A stretch of DNA of 10,429 bases from Anaerolineae bacterium (GCA_021162125.1 JAGGZG010000355.1:1-10429); one strand, 5' to 3'; shown: positions 1 through 6,632, numbered from the stretch's first letter. Notes: generated by a model not told the origin, from the letters alone. A program made the numbers and translations.

Positions 1-1
1 A

Positions 2-583
2 AAAGACGACAAACCATTCCAACCACGCCGTAACTGGCTGTACGAGGACCTGTTTGATTTGCCGGACAACGCACCGAGGTTTTTGCGCACCTACTTCTTG
101 CGCATAGCCCTGCGCTACGCGCGGGGCAAGACCGATCCGCGCGTTGGCTATTCGTTGCAGAACGAGGCTGATCTGGTCTCGTGGAAAATCACAGAACGTT
201 TTCTCAGGAGGATTATGCACATGGACAAGGAACGTATCGAACAAATCCGCACGATGGGCGACCGGCTGGCTGAGTACGTCAGCAGCCAGAATGATCGCCG
301 CTTCTTCCGTGAGTTTTTCACCGTGCAGCGCTACGATTACTTCCGCACGGCGCTCATCAAAGCCAATCTGGCTCACGTGAAACGTGGTAATCCGCCCATC
401 ATCACCCTCGATCCGTACATCGAGGTTTTCGAGGAGGGTAATGAGTTGGCCCGTCCAGACTGGCGACTGGCGCGTGATCTGGTGCTGATTCGCATGGTCG
501 AGCGTCTGTACGAGCAAGGCTGGCTGGGGAGCAATGTGGACGTCATCCCCGAGCCGGCCGAAGAAGAAACCAAGTCGGACTGA
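2..583 (+). CDS. cas8b: Cas8b1/Cst1 large subunit of type I-B Cascade, C-terminal part (5' truncated by window)
   Basis: The reading frame is open from base 2 to the TGA at 581-583, giving 193 residues of a protein whose start lies outside the window. The C-terminal region is helical and charged (segments such as DKERIEQIRTMGDRL and FFREFFTVQRYDYFRTALIK). I read it as the C-terminal helical bundle of the Cst1-type Cas8b large subunit, which in Cascade recognises the PAM and contacts the non-target strand. The identification rests partly on context: DevR-type cas7, cas5 and cas3 follow in the usual order for this subtype. The N-terminal CXXC motifs typical of Cst1 would lie upstream and cannot be checked. 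The stop is 34 bases before cas7, so the two genes are probably co-transcribed. Family is fairly sure; exact subtype name less so. Confidence 0.75.
   Translation, partial: KDDKPFQPRRNWLYEDLFDLPDNAPRFLRTYFLRIALRYARGKTDPRVGYSLQNEADLVSWKITERFLRRIMHMDKERIEQIRTMGDRLAEYVSSQNDRRFFREFFTVQRYDYFRTALIKANLAHVKRGNPPIITLDPYIEVFEEGNELARPDWRLARDLVLIRMVERLYEQGWLGSNVDVIPEPAEEETKSD
206..211 (+). promoter_or_regulatory. Internal Shine-Dalgarno inside cas8b
   Basis: A perfect AGGAGG lies inside the cas8b coding frame. It is 3 bases before an in-frame ATG at 215 and 9 bases before a second in-frame ATG at 221. It matches or exceeds the strength of the ribosome binding sites of the separate genes here (cas7 has AGGAGG at 604-609). 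This makes chance occurrence less likely and supports internal translation of a small subunit. Confidence 0.7.
221..583 (+). CDS. cas11: Predicted Cas11b small subunit translated from inside cas8b
   Basis: From the in-frame ATG at 221 (or 215) the cas8b frame would yield a 120- (or 122-) residue, helix-rich protein beginning MDKERIEQI. A perfect AGGAGG at 206-211 sits at normal distance from the ATG at 221. In several type I systems, including I-B, the Cascade small subunit is known to be produced from an internal start in the 3' part of the large-subunit gene. The expected product is about 13-15 kDa and maps to this C-terminal helical bundle. No separate small-subunit gene is seen in the locus, which fits. 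The role would be to line the crRNA-target duplex and stabilise the R-loop. The position and signal are read from the sequence; translation is an inference. Confidence 0.65.
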   Translation: MDKERIEQIRTMGDRLAEYVSSQNDRRFFREFFTVQRYDYFRTALIKANLAHVKRGNPPIITLDPYIEVFEEGNELARPDWRLARDLVLIRMVERLYEQGWLGSNVDVIPEPAEEETKSD

Positions 584-617
584 AAGTCAGATAATTCACA
601 CAAAGGAGGATTTCGCA

Positions 618-1706
618 ATGTCATTCGTAACCGGTTTGATGCTAATTGACGCTCCTGCGTCAGCACTGAACAATCTGGGCAACATCCCTGGGGCGCGCAC
701 TGACAACACCGTCGGCGTGAAGCTTATCCGCGCCAAGGACGGGGCCTATCCCTACGTCTCCGCGCAGGCTTTTCGCTACTGGCTGCGCACCACGCTGGAG
801 AAGGGGGATTTCGGCTGGCAGAAAGCGCCCATTTGGCGCGAGAAAAAAGTTGCCTACACCGATGCCAATCCCATCTTGTACTGGGACGATGACCTGTTCG
901 GCTACATGCGCGCGCCGTCGAAAAAAGCCGATGCCGTCAAAGCCCGAGAAGCGGACGAGTCGCGTGCCAGTGAAACACCGACGACTGACACTGTGACTCG
1001 TGTCTCACCTTTCCGCGTCAGCACGCTGGTTTCTATTGCCCCGGTCAACATTACCGAGGACTTTGGCACGATGTCGCGCCACGAGGGTGATCCTGTGCCC
1101 CACGAGCACCAATTCTATCGCACCACGCTCAAAGGCCTGTTCTCCCTCGATCTGCATGCCAGCGGCACCTTCTCCTATCGCCAGAAGACCGGTTTCCGCA
1201 ATCTGGACGATGTGCGCATCGAGATGGCCAACGAGAAGGGCCTGGAGCCATTGAAAGACGAGAAGTCCTATCGCCTGCCGCTTAACGAGCGAGTACAGCG
1301 AATCAGCGCCTTGTTCGAGGGCCTGGCTCACCTGGAAGGTGGGGCCAAGCAAGCCCTGCATTACACCGATGTTGCTCCGGCGTTGGTTATCCTGGCTGTG
1401 ACGAAGGGTGGTAATCACATCTTTGGTCATATCATCGGCGCTACAGGACGCGGCTTGCCCACGCTGAAACTGGACGCGCTCAAGGAGGCTCTTACCGTCT
1501 TTGAGGACGAGCTCCTGTCGGACGTGTACGTCGGTTGGGCGAAGGGCTACTTGGACGACGAACGGGCCAGGTTTGAGGTTGCGCTGGGCGACGAAGGACA
1601 ACTCGCTGCCTTCGCTGATAAGGTGAAGTTGAGCCATCCACGCCAGGCGTTCCAGGCTTTGGTAGCAGATCTGCAAAAACCTGAGAACGCTGGCTGGTTG
1701 GCGTAG
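618..1706 (+). CDS. cas7: Cas7 of the Cst2/DevR family, type I-B Cascade backbone
   Basis: This 362-residue protein is the backbone subunit that polymerises along the crRNA in Cascade. The start MSFVTGLMLIDAPASALNNL, the early segment YVSAQAFRYWLRTTLE, the stretch SPFRVSTLVSIAP (from about residue 130) and the following DFGTMSRHEGDPVPHEHQFY are characteristic of the Cst2/DevR branch of Cas7. Between about residues 98 and 126 lies a charged, low-complexity segment rich in Lys, Ala, Glu and Thr, probably a flexible loop. I chose ATG 618 because AGGAGG at 604-609 lies 8 bases upstream and the product starts with the family N-terminus. An earlier in-frame start would run back into cas8b and add 28 unrelated residues. 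It probably belongs to one transcript with cas8b, and a transposase module separates it from cas5. Confidence 0.92.
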   Translation: MSFVTGLMLIDAPASALNNLGNIPGARTDNTVGVKLIRAKDGAYPYVSAQAFRYWLRTTLEKGDFGWQKAPIWREKKVAYTDANPILYWDDDLFGYMRAPSKKADAVKAREADESRASETPTTDTVTRVSPFRVSTLVSIAPVNITEDFGTMSRHEGDPVPHEHQFYRTTLKGLFSLDLHASGTFSYRQKTGFRNLDDVRIEMANEKGLEPLKDEKSYRLPLNERVQRISALFEGLAHLEGGAKQALHYTDVAPALVILAVTKGGNHIFGHIIGATGRGLPTLKLDALKEALTVFEDELLSDVYVGWAKGYLDDERARFEVALGDEGQLAAFADKVKLSHPRQAFQALVADLQKPENAGWLA

Positions 1707-1744
1707 GGCAGCTCCGATTGGCGGAACGTGACGCAGACACAGCA

Positions 1745-1800
1745 GCGACCGAGGTCGCCCCTGATGGGTCTGGGCCGGGCGACCACCTGCGTGGTCGCCC
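1745..1800. repeat. REP-like palindromic unit, shortened and diverged
   Basis: It holds two hairpins: GCGACC-GA-GGTCGC at 1745-1758, and a 10-bp perfect stem (1777-1786 with 1791-1800) closed by the tetraloop CTGC. The second keeps the CTGC loop of the neighbouring units but has different stem bases, paired by compensating changes. It resembles the left part of the fuller units at 1828 and 2436. Confidence 0.65.
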
Positions 1801-1827
1801 AACCACTCGCGCAAGCGGATGGGCAAA

Positions 1828-1966
1828 GCTACTTCTGTTAGCGATTGAAATCGCCTCTAGAGGGCTTGCAGCCGAGCGTCCACCTGCGTGGACGCACCTG
1901 TCCACGCAGGTGGACAGCCAGCTTTAGCTCCTCAGGCGCGGTTTCAACCGCTGGCCTGAGTAGTAA
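1828..1966. repeat. 139-bp REP/MITE-like palindromic unit upstream of the transposase
   Basis: The unit matches 5813-5951 over 139 bases with three mismatches that I can count. It contains four hairpins in order: GCGAT-TGAA-ATCGC (1841-1854), an 8-bp stem with loop CTGC (1876-1895), an 8-bp stem with loop GCAG (1898-1917), and a compound hairpin (1931-1960) with outer arms CTCAGGC/GCCTGAG and inner GCGGT/ACCGC. The second and third hairpins are also reverse complements of each other (16-bp arms 1879-1894 and 1900-1915 approximately), so a cruciform is an alternative fold. It ends 14 bases before the transposase start. Confidence 0.85.
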
Positions 1967-1980
1967 GGAGCGGAGGAACA

Positions 1981-2427
1981 ATGCGACGCAACAAGCTGGC
2001 TTTGTATCTACATCTCGTGTGGGCGACATGGGATCGGCTGCCCCTGATCACCCCCGAAATGGAGCGGCGGTTGTACCGTAGCATTGCAAGCGAAGCGTGT
2101 GACAAAGGGTGCAAAGTTCTGGCGCTCAATGGGATGGCGGACCACGTGCATCTCGTGGTCTCTTTCCCAACGACACTCACTATAGCCGATCTGGCCAAAC
2201 AGGTCAAAGGCGTATCCTCGCATTTCGCCAATGAAGTGCTATCACCGGCTACACAGTTTAAGTGGCAGGGTAGCTACGGTGCTTTCACGGTCAGCCGGTG
2301 GGATTTGGATAAGATCATCCAATACGTGAAACGTCAGAAAGAACACCACGCAGCCAACGACTTGTGGCCGGAATGGGAAGATGCGTTTGAAGAGATCAAA
2401 AGGACCGATGTCAAACCGCCCGTGTAG
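1981..2427 (+). CDS. REP-associated tyrosine (Y1, IS200-like) transposase
   Basis: This 148-residue protein is a single-domain HUH transposase that would cut and join single-stranded DNA at palindromic ends. The HUH motif is H55-V56-H57 in GMADHVHLVVSFP. The catalytic tyrosine is Y115 in IIQYVKRQKEHH. The segment WQGSYGAFTVS (from residue 95) is typical of the family. All key residues are present and the length is normal for RAYT/IS200 proteins, so it appears intact. GGAGG at 1972-1976 lies 4 bases before the ATG. There is no tnpB partner gene. The flanking palindromes mark it as a RAYT rather than a plain IS200. It interrupts the cas operon between cas7 and cas5 in the same orientation. Confidence 0.92.
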   Translation: MRRNKLALYLHLVWATWDRLPLITPEMERRLYRSIASEACDKGCKVLALNGMADHVHLVVSFPTTLTIADLAKQVKGVSSHFANEVLSPATQFKWQGSYGAFTVSRWDLDKIIQYVKRQKEHHAANDLWPEWEDAFEEIKRTDVKPPV

Positions 2428-2435
2428 ACCAGCTG

Positions 2436-2549
2436 GCGACCGAGGTCGCGCCTGAAGGGCCCTTGGCCGAGCGTCCCCCTGCGGGGACGCCCTCTGTCCG
2501 CGCAGGCGGACAGCCAGCCGCAGGCTCATCAGGCGCGATTTCCAATCGC
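2436..2549. repeat. Diverged REP-like palindromic unit downstream of the transposase
   Basis: It has the same hairpin order as the unit at 1828: GCGACC-GA-GGTCGC (2436-2449), GCGTCCCC-CTGC-GGGGACGC (2471-2490), CTGTCCGC-GCAG-GCGGACAG (2494-2513) and GCGATT-TCC-AATCGC (2535-2549). Loops CTGC and GCAG are identical to the other units, while several stem pairs differ on both sides so that pairing is kept. It ends about 30 bases before the cas5 ribosome binding site. Confidence 0.75.
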
Positions 2550-2591
2550 CAGCCCAATTTTCAGACATGCCTTCAACAAGGAGAGACTTCT

Positions 2592-3335
2592 ATGCGCGTA
2601 CTCAAAGTGGTGGCGGAAGGACTAACCACGTCTTTCCGCTACCCACACTTCATGCAACAAATTCACCCCAGCTTCCAGATGCCGCCGCCAGCGACTATCT
2701 ACGGCCACATCTGCAGTGCGCTGGGGGAGTGGTTCGATCCGACCGGCGTCCAGTTCGCCTATCACTTCACTTACGAAGGGCGGGTGAAGGACGTTGAGCA
2801 CATCATTGTGCTGAGCCCGAAAAGCGGCTATCTGCCGGGCACGAGAATTCCGAAGGTACTCCAGGGTAACGTCAATCCTTTCGAGCGCGAACTGCTATTT
2901 CAGCCCCGGCTGACACTGTATATCAACCGGCCTGAGTGGGAACTGGCTTTCCGTAGCCCGCGCTATGCCGTAGTATTGGGCCGTTCGCAGGATCTGTTCA
3001 CCTACACCCACGTCGGCGTAGTCGAGTTGGAGCAGGCCGACCGTGCTTACTTCGAGCATACCCTTGCACCGCATGAGATGGCGCTACGGACGATGCGTGG
3101 TGTGACCGTGCTAATGCCTCGCTACCTGGACTACGCCCGCAATCGGGCGCCGATCTTCAGCCGTTACGTAGTCATCCACGAACGGGTGTTGAGCGACGAG
3201 TTCTACGAGTTCAGCGACCGGCCCAACGGTCCCTACTGGGTAGATCCGACCACCCCCGAGGTGAAAGGTGTGCATCTGGGGTTGGCTTTCCTCAGCTTCA
3301 CAGGAGACGACGGTGATCGCTTCAAACTGGCCTGA
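2592..3335 (+). CDS. cas5: Cas5 (Cas5t-like), type I-B Cascade crRNA 5'-handle subunit
   Basis: This 247-residue RAMP protein should bind the 8-nt 5' handle of the crRNA and cap one end of the Cas7 filament beside Cas8. The N-terminus MRVLKVVAEGLTTSFRYPHF followed by the helix region PPPATIYGHICSALGEW (from about residue 33) is the standard Cas5 first strand and helix. No extra catalytic domain is seen. In this subtype crRNA cutting is left to Cas6, which is present. I chose ATG 2592 because AAGGAGA lies 6-12 bases upstream and the protein then starts with the family N-terminus. An upstream in-frame start at 2463 would translate the REP palindrome and is rejected. The end overlaps the cas3 start by 23 bases, which implies translational coupling. 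Confidence 0.88.
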   Translation: MRVLKVVAEGLTTSFRYPHFMQQIHPSFQMPPPATIYGHICSALGEWFDPTGVQFAYHFTYEGRVKDVEHIIVLSPKSGYLPGTRIPKVLQGNVNPFERELLFQPRLTLYINRPEWELAFRSPRYAVVLGRSQDLFTYTHVGVVELEQADRAYFEHTLAPHEMALRTMRGVTVLMPRYLDYARNRAPIFSRYVVIHERVLSDEFYEFSDRPNGPYWVDPTTPEVKGVHLGLAFLSFTGDDGDRFKLA

Positions 3336-5691
3336 CTGGTTGGACGACGTGTGGGCCAAGAGTCCAGAGAAGGGCGCGGGCGGGCGGCCGGAGAGCCTGG
3401 CACAGCACACCTGGTATGTACTCGAACGGCTGACCGAGCTCATCCGCTTGCGCCCTGAGCTACCGCAGGCACTCGGTGTGCCCCGCCTGTGGCATGTCCT
3501 GTTCTGGGCGGCTTTCCTGCATGACTTCGGCAAGGCAGCCGATGGCTTCCAGGCCCGGCTGCGGGGCGGCGAACGATGGCCTCACCGCCATGAGGTGCTG
3601 TCGTTGGCTTTCCTGGACTGGATAACTGATGGTTTGACACCCGACGAGCAACCCTGGGTGGCAGCGGCTATCGTTTCGCACCACAAAGATGCTGCCGAGA
3701 TCCGACAACTCTACGCGCTGCCCGATGATCTCGACGATGACCAGCTTATCGCACGGGTAGCCGAGCTAGATGAGACCATACTGCGCGGTCTGTGGCGCTG
3801 GCTGGCCGAGTGTTCCATCGCCTGGATAGACGACCTGGGATTGGGCAAGGCCGGCATCTCAGTGCCGGCCTTGCCCGACGAGAATCTCGCGGTGGCGATG
3901 GTACAACAGCGAGGTGTGGCCCGCATCCGCCACTGGCTCAAAGTTTATCGCCGCTTTGTGCGCCGCATCGAGCACAGCGACGAGCGAGCGCTGATCGTCG
4001 GCACGCTGGTGTTACGCGGGTATCTTGTCAACGCGGACCACAGCGCCTCGGCTCATGCCGGTCCTTTGCCCCGCGCCACGTTTGACGCCGAAGCCATCCT
4101 AGACAGCCGGGGACTCTCGCGTGACAAGCTGTTTGCGCATCAATCGCAGGCTGAGGCTACCGATGGTTCGGCGCTGCTGACCGCCCCGACAGGCAGTGGC
4201 AAGACTGAGGCTGCCTTGCTCTGGGCTGCACATCAAGCTGCGATCAACGCGGGCCTTCCCCGCCTGTTTTACACGCTACCTTATCAGGCCAGCATGAACG
4301 CGATGAAACTGCGCCTGGAAAAGAGTTTCGGCGAGAAAAACGTTGGCTTGCAGCACGGGCGTAGTCTGCTGGCTCTCTACCGGCTGTTACTGGAGCGCAA
4401 CTACGGGCCGGAGGAAGCCGCCCGCCAAGCCAGATGGGCACGCAACCTGGTCCAGCTTAACTATCCACCGGTGCGTGTTTTCAGTCCCTACCAGATGCTC
4501 AAGGGGATGTACCGGCTGAAGGGCTATGAGGCATTGCTAAGCGACTACCACGGAGCGGCTTTCGTCTTTGATGAGATTCATGCTTACGAAGTGAAACGAC
4601 TGGCGCTGATCCTCAAGACCATTGAGTACCTGGCCCGTAACTTCGGAGCCCGTTTCCTGGTCATGTCGGCCACGTTCCCTACTCTTATCAAGGGTTGGCT
4701 GCGTCAGGCGTTGGGTGATGCAGAGGAGATCGTAGCCGAACCTTCGCTGTTTGAGCAGTTCAGACGCCACCGGCTGATCTTGCAAGACGGCGAACTGCTC
4801 TCAGAAGAGGGGCTGAAGTGCATCGCAGACGACGCCAGGGCAGGCAAATCGGTGCTGGTCGTTTGCAACCTGGTTGATCGGGCACAGACAGCCTACCGCC
4901 AACTACGCGAGCGACTGAAAGATACAGGCATCCACGTCGAGTTACTGCATGGGCGCTTCAATATGCGAGACCGGTCGGCCAAGGAGAAGCTGGTGCGCGA
5001 GGCTACTGGTTCGACCAGTGAGCAACGTCAGGCCATCGTTCTGGTGGCAACTCAGGTAGTCGAGGTCAGCCTGGACATTGATCTGGACACTATTTACACT
5101 GATCCGGCTCCATTGGAAGCACTGGTGCAACGTTTCGGACGGATCAACCGGCGAGGCAAGCAGGCCGACCTGGCACCGGTCCATGTTTACCGCCAGCCGG
5201 ACGATGGTCAGAAAATCTACGACCAGGCACTCGTCACGCGCACTTTAGCAATTCTCGACCGCGAAAACGGCCGGCTGCTGGACGAGAGTGCCATCAGCCG
5301 CTGGCTGGACGAAATCTATAGTGGTGAGATAGCTGAACGTTGGAGCGATGAATATGATCACGCGGCCTCTGAGTTTGAGGCAGCCTGCGTCCAAACCTTG
5401 CGACCTTTCGAGGCCGATTACGGTCTGGAGGAGATGTTCTACAAAGCCTTCGATAGCCTCGAGGTCTTGCCACTGTCGCTGTACGATGACTATGAGGCGC
5501 TTAAAGAAGAAGACCCGATCCGGGCCGGCGAGTTACTGGTACCTATCAGTTGGGGGCGCTACCATGCGTTGGCGAACGAGGGGCGAGTGCTGCCTCGCGC
5601 GCGACGAGAGCCATACGTTGTTCGAGCAACGTATAGCTCGGAGACGGGCCTTTCTTTTGAAGAAAACGAGGAGGACGACGATTGGATTTAG
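3313..5691 (+). CDS. cas3: Cas3 nuclease-helicase (HD plus superfamily 2 helicase)
   Basis: This 792-residue protein is the effector recruited by target-bound Cascade to nick and unwind DNA processively. The N-terminal HD nuclease shows H32 (in QHTWYVLERL), H70-D71 (FLHDFGKA) and H123-H124 (VSHHKD). The helicase part has Walker A APTGSGKT (about 291-298), DEIH at 420-423, SAT at 452-454 and the arginine-finger motif QRFGRINRR from 606. All core motifs look intact and HD and helicase are fused, as usual for I-B. I chose the GTG at 3313: AGGAG (3302-3306) is 6 bases upstream, and the start lies inside cas5, giving a 23-base overlap. An ATG at 3268 in the same frame lacks such a site and would add 15 unlikely residues. 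Confidence 0.93.
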   Translation: MIASNWPDWLDDVWAKSPEKGAGGRPESLAQHTWYVLERLTELIRLRPELPQALGVPRLWHVLFWAAFLHDFGKAADGFQARLRGGERWPHRHEVLSLAFLDWITDGLTPDEQPWVAAAIVSHHKDAAEIRQLYALPDDLDDDQLIARVAELDETILRGLWRWLAECSIAWIDDLGLGKAGISVPALPDENLAVAMVQQRGVARIRHWLKVYRRFVRRIEHSDERALIVGTLVLRGYLVNADHSASAHAGPLPRATFDAEAILDSRGLSRDKLFAHQSQAEATDGSALLTAPTGSGKTEAALLWAAHQAAINAGLPRLFYTLPYQASMNAMKLRLEKSFGEKNVGLQHGRSLLALYRLLLERNYGPEEAARQARWARNLVQLNYPPVRVFSPYQMLKGMYRLKGYEALLSDYHGAAFVFDEIHAYEVKRLALILKTIEYLARNFGARFLVMSATFPTLIKGWLRQALGDAEEIVAEPSLFEQFRRHRLILQDGELLSEEGLKCIADDARAGKSVLVVCNLVDRAQTAYRQLRERLKDTGIHVELLHGRFNMRDRSAKEKLVREATGSTSEQRQAIVLVATQVVEVSLDIDLDTIYTDPAPLEALVQRFGRINRRGKQADLAPVHVYRQPDDGQKIYDQALVTRTLAILDRENGRLLDESAISRWLDEIYSGEIAERWSDEYDHAASEFEAACVQTLRPFEADYGLEEMFYKAFDSLEVLPLSLYDDYEALKEEDPIRAGELLVPISWGRYHALANEGRVLPRARREPYVVRATYSSETGLSFEENEEDDDWI

Positions 5692-5716
5692 CGAATGATG
5701 AATGGCGAATAGTGAA
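5691..5716. repeat. Short GCGAAT-type repeats at the end of cas3
   Basis: GCGAAT occurs at 5691-5696 and again about 14 bases later, with GAATG variants between and after. The cas3 stop codon TAG (5689-5691) ends on the first base of the array. The same word recurs inside cas6 and at the cas1/cas2 junction. Confidence 0.5.
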
Positions 5717-5720
5717 TGTG

Positions 5721-5757
5721 GCGGCCGGGGCCACACCCCAATCCCCGCCCCGGCCGC
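5721..5757. repeat. GC-rich 10-bp inverted repeat after cas3
   Basis: Arms GCGGCCGGGG (5721-5730) and CCCCGGCCGC (5748-5757) are perfectly complementary around a 17-base C-rich loop. It lies 29 bases after the cas3 stop. There is no T-tract, so it is not a classical rho-independent terminator. It could attenuate transcription or protect the mRNA end. The stretch 5758-5812 shows nothing recognisable. Confidence 0.6.
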
Positions 5758-5812
5758 ACATCGGGAAAGATGACCACGGACGGAGAAATGCACGATGGAT
5801 ATAACTGCTCAG

Positions 5813-5951
5813 GCTACTTCTGTTAGCGATTGAAATCGCCTCTAGAGGGCTTGCAGCCAAGCGTCCACCTGCGTGGACGCGCCTGTCCACGCAGGTGGAC
5901 AGCCAGCTTTAGCTCCTCAGACGCGGTTTCAACCGCTGGCCTGAGTAGTAA
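5813..5951. repeat. Solo copy of the 139-bp REP/MITE-like unit between cas3 and the next gene
   Basis: It matches 1828-1966 over 139 bases with three mismatches, and both ends of the match are sharp. All hairpins are kept: 5826-5839, 5861-5880 (loop CTGC), 5883-5902 (loop GCAG) and 5916-5945. No transposase gene accompanies it, so this is a non-autonomous copy, presumably mobilised in trans by the transposase at 1981 or a relative elsewhere. It ends 34 bases before the downstream start codon, just outside that gene's ribosome binding site. Confidence 0.85.
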
Positions 5952-5985
5952 CCGATGGAAGGAAACGGAAAGTTAGGAGGCTCAC

Positions 5986-6585
5986 GTGAATCTACAAGAC
6001 CGCGTTGAATGGTTGATCGAACAGGTAGTGGACGGTGAGTGGGAAGACACGGACAACCCCGACTTCCACCGTATGCGCACGGAAGGCTACATCGCCGACG
6101 CCGACGTCGCCATTCCCTATTCCTGGATGTTGTGTGCCAAAGGGCTGCCCCAGGCACGCAGTGAGCTGCGCCAGGCAATCACGGAAATGCGCCAGGCACT
6201 GGACGGCCTGGAGACACTCCTCGATGCGGTTGACGCCGCCGAGGAGGAGGCCGTCGCACAAGGGCACCCGGAGTGGGCTCCCCTCATCGCCTTACTCAAA
6301 GCTCCCTTCCCCTTGGAGAAACCAGAGATATACGATCCGGGTGATGTGTTCAACATTGCTGTCATGCTGCGCGATACACTCTTCGACGGTGACTGGGAAC
6401 GGCACATCGCCTGGATCGAGACCCAGGGTGGGCCGGCACAGCGGGACGAAGACCTGCCCCTCACCCGCAGCCTGCAGGAGTTCGAACAGAGCTACGGGGT
6501 CAATCTGAGCGACTTACTCTTCAGTGAGCAGGACTGCGCCGAGCACGAACAGCTCCGAAAGCGGTACGCCCAGCGTCCCCGCTAA
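5986..6585 (+). CDS. Unrecognised acidic 199-residue protein within the cas operon
   Basis: I do not recognise this family. The start is a GTG with a perfect AGGAGG at 5975-5980, 5 bases upstream, so it is probably translated well. The protein is acidic and seems cytoplasmic: no signal peptide or membrane segment is visible. Residues about 54-92 form a long amphipathic, possibly coiled-coil helix (ARSELRQAITEMRQALDGLE and onward). Two segments look alike, IEQVVDGEWED near residue 11 and LRDTLFDGDWER near residue 128, which hints at a weak internal duplication. It lies between cas3 and cas6, after a solo REP-like unit, and its stop codon is the first unit of a heptamer array. It could be an accessory Cas protein, a carried-in cargo gene or an unrelated passenger; the sequence does not decide. 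Confidence 0.7.
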   Translation: MNLQDRVEWLIEQVVDGEWEDTDNPDFHRMRTEGYIADADVAIPYSWMLCAKGLPQARSELRQAITEMRQALDGLETLLDAVDAAEEEAVAQGHPEWAPLIALLKAPFPLEKPEIYDPGDVFNIAVMLRDTLFDGDWERHIAWIETQGGPAQRDEDLPLTRSLQEFEQSYGVNLSDLLFSEQDCAEHEQLRKRYAQRPR

Positions 6586-6632
6586 CAGCTAACGGCTAAC
6601 CACTAACAACTAACAACTAAAGGCTAACAACT
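6582..6632. repeat. CTAACNN heptamer array between the unknown gene and cas6
   Basis: Seven consecutive 7-base units of the form CTAACNN (one is CTAAAGG) fill the whole gap. They begin in the stop codon of the upstream gene and run to the cas6 ATG. Only weak AAAGG (6619-6623) could serve as ribosome binding site for cas6. The pattern resembles the short tandemly repeated sequences known from cyanobacteria and some other filamentous bacteria. Confidence 0.8.

Larger units (their letters stand above)
1745..2549 (+). mobile_element. REP-associated transposase module inserted between cas7 and cas5
   Basis: A single-gene Y1 (HUH) transposase at 1981-2427 is flanked on both sides by related palindromic units: 1745-1800 and 1828-1966 upstream, 2436-2549 downstream. 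This is the typical layout of a RAYT gene with its REP palindromes. The module occupies essentially all of the DNA between the cas7 stop and the cas5 ribosome binding site. It is co-oriented with the operon and carries no obvious terminator, so it may leave cas5-cas3 transcription intact. The outer boundaries given are those of the outermost hairpins and are approximate. Confidence 0.75.

Noticed and set aside
1005..1826. Long minus-strand open frame opposite cas7
   Set aside because: It mirrors the codon pattern of cas7, runs into the REP palindromes, has no ribosome binding site and resembles no protein I know. It is a shadow of the GC-rich gene.
1745..1966. Possible small CRISPR array because of regularly spaced palindromes
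   Set aside because: The units are not identical direct repeats with unique spacers. They are inverted hairpins with fixed tetraloops beside a RAYT gene, which fits REP elements.
1718..2081. Small open frames across the palindromic DNA between cas7 and the transposase
   Set aside because: They follow hairpin sequence, overlap the transposase start and have no ribosome binding site or recognisable product.
2463..2591. N-terminal extension of cas5 from an upstream in-frame start
   Set aside because: The extra residues would be translated from the REP palindrome, and a good ribosome binding site lies just before ATG 2592, where the family N-terminus begins.
5986..6585. The unknown gene as the Cascade small subunit or an anti-CRISPR
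   Set aside because: The small subunit is better explained by the internal start in cas8b, and nothing in the sequence supports inhibition of the system. I leave it unassigned.
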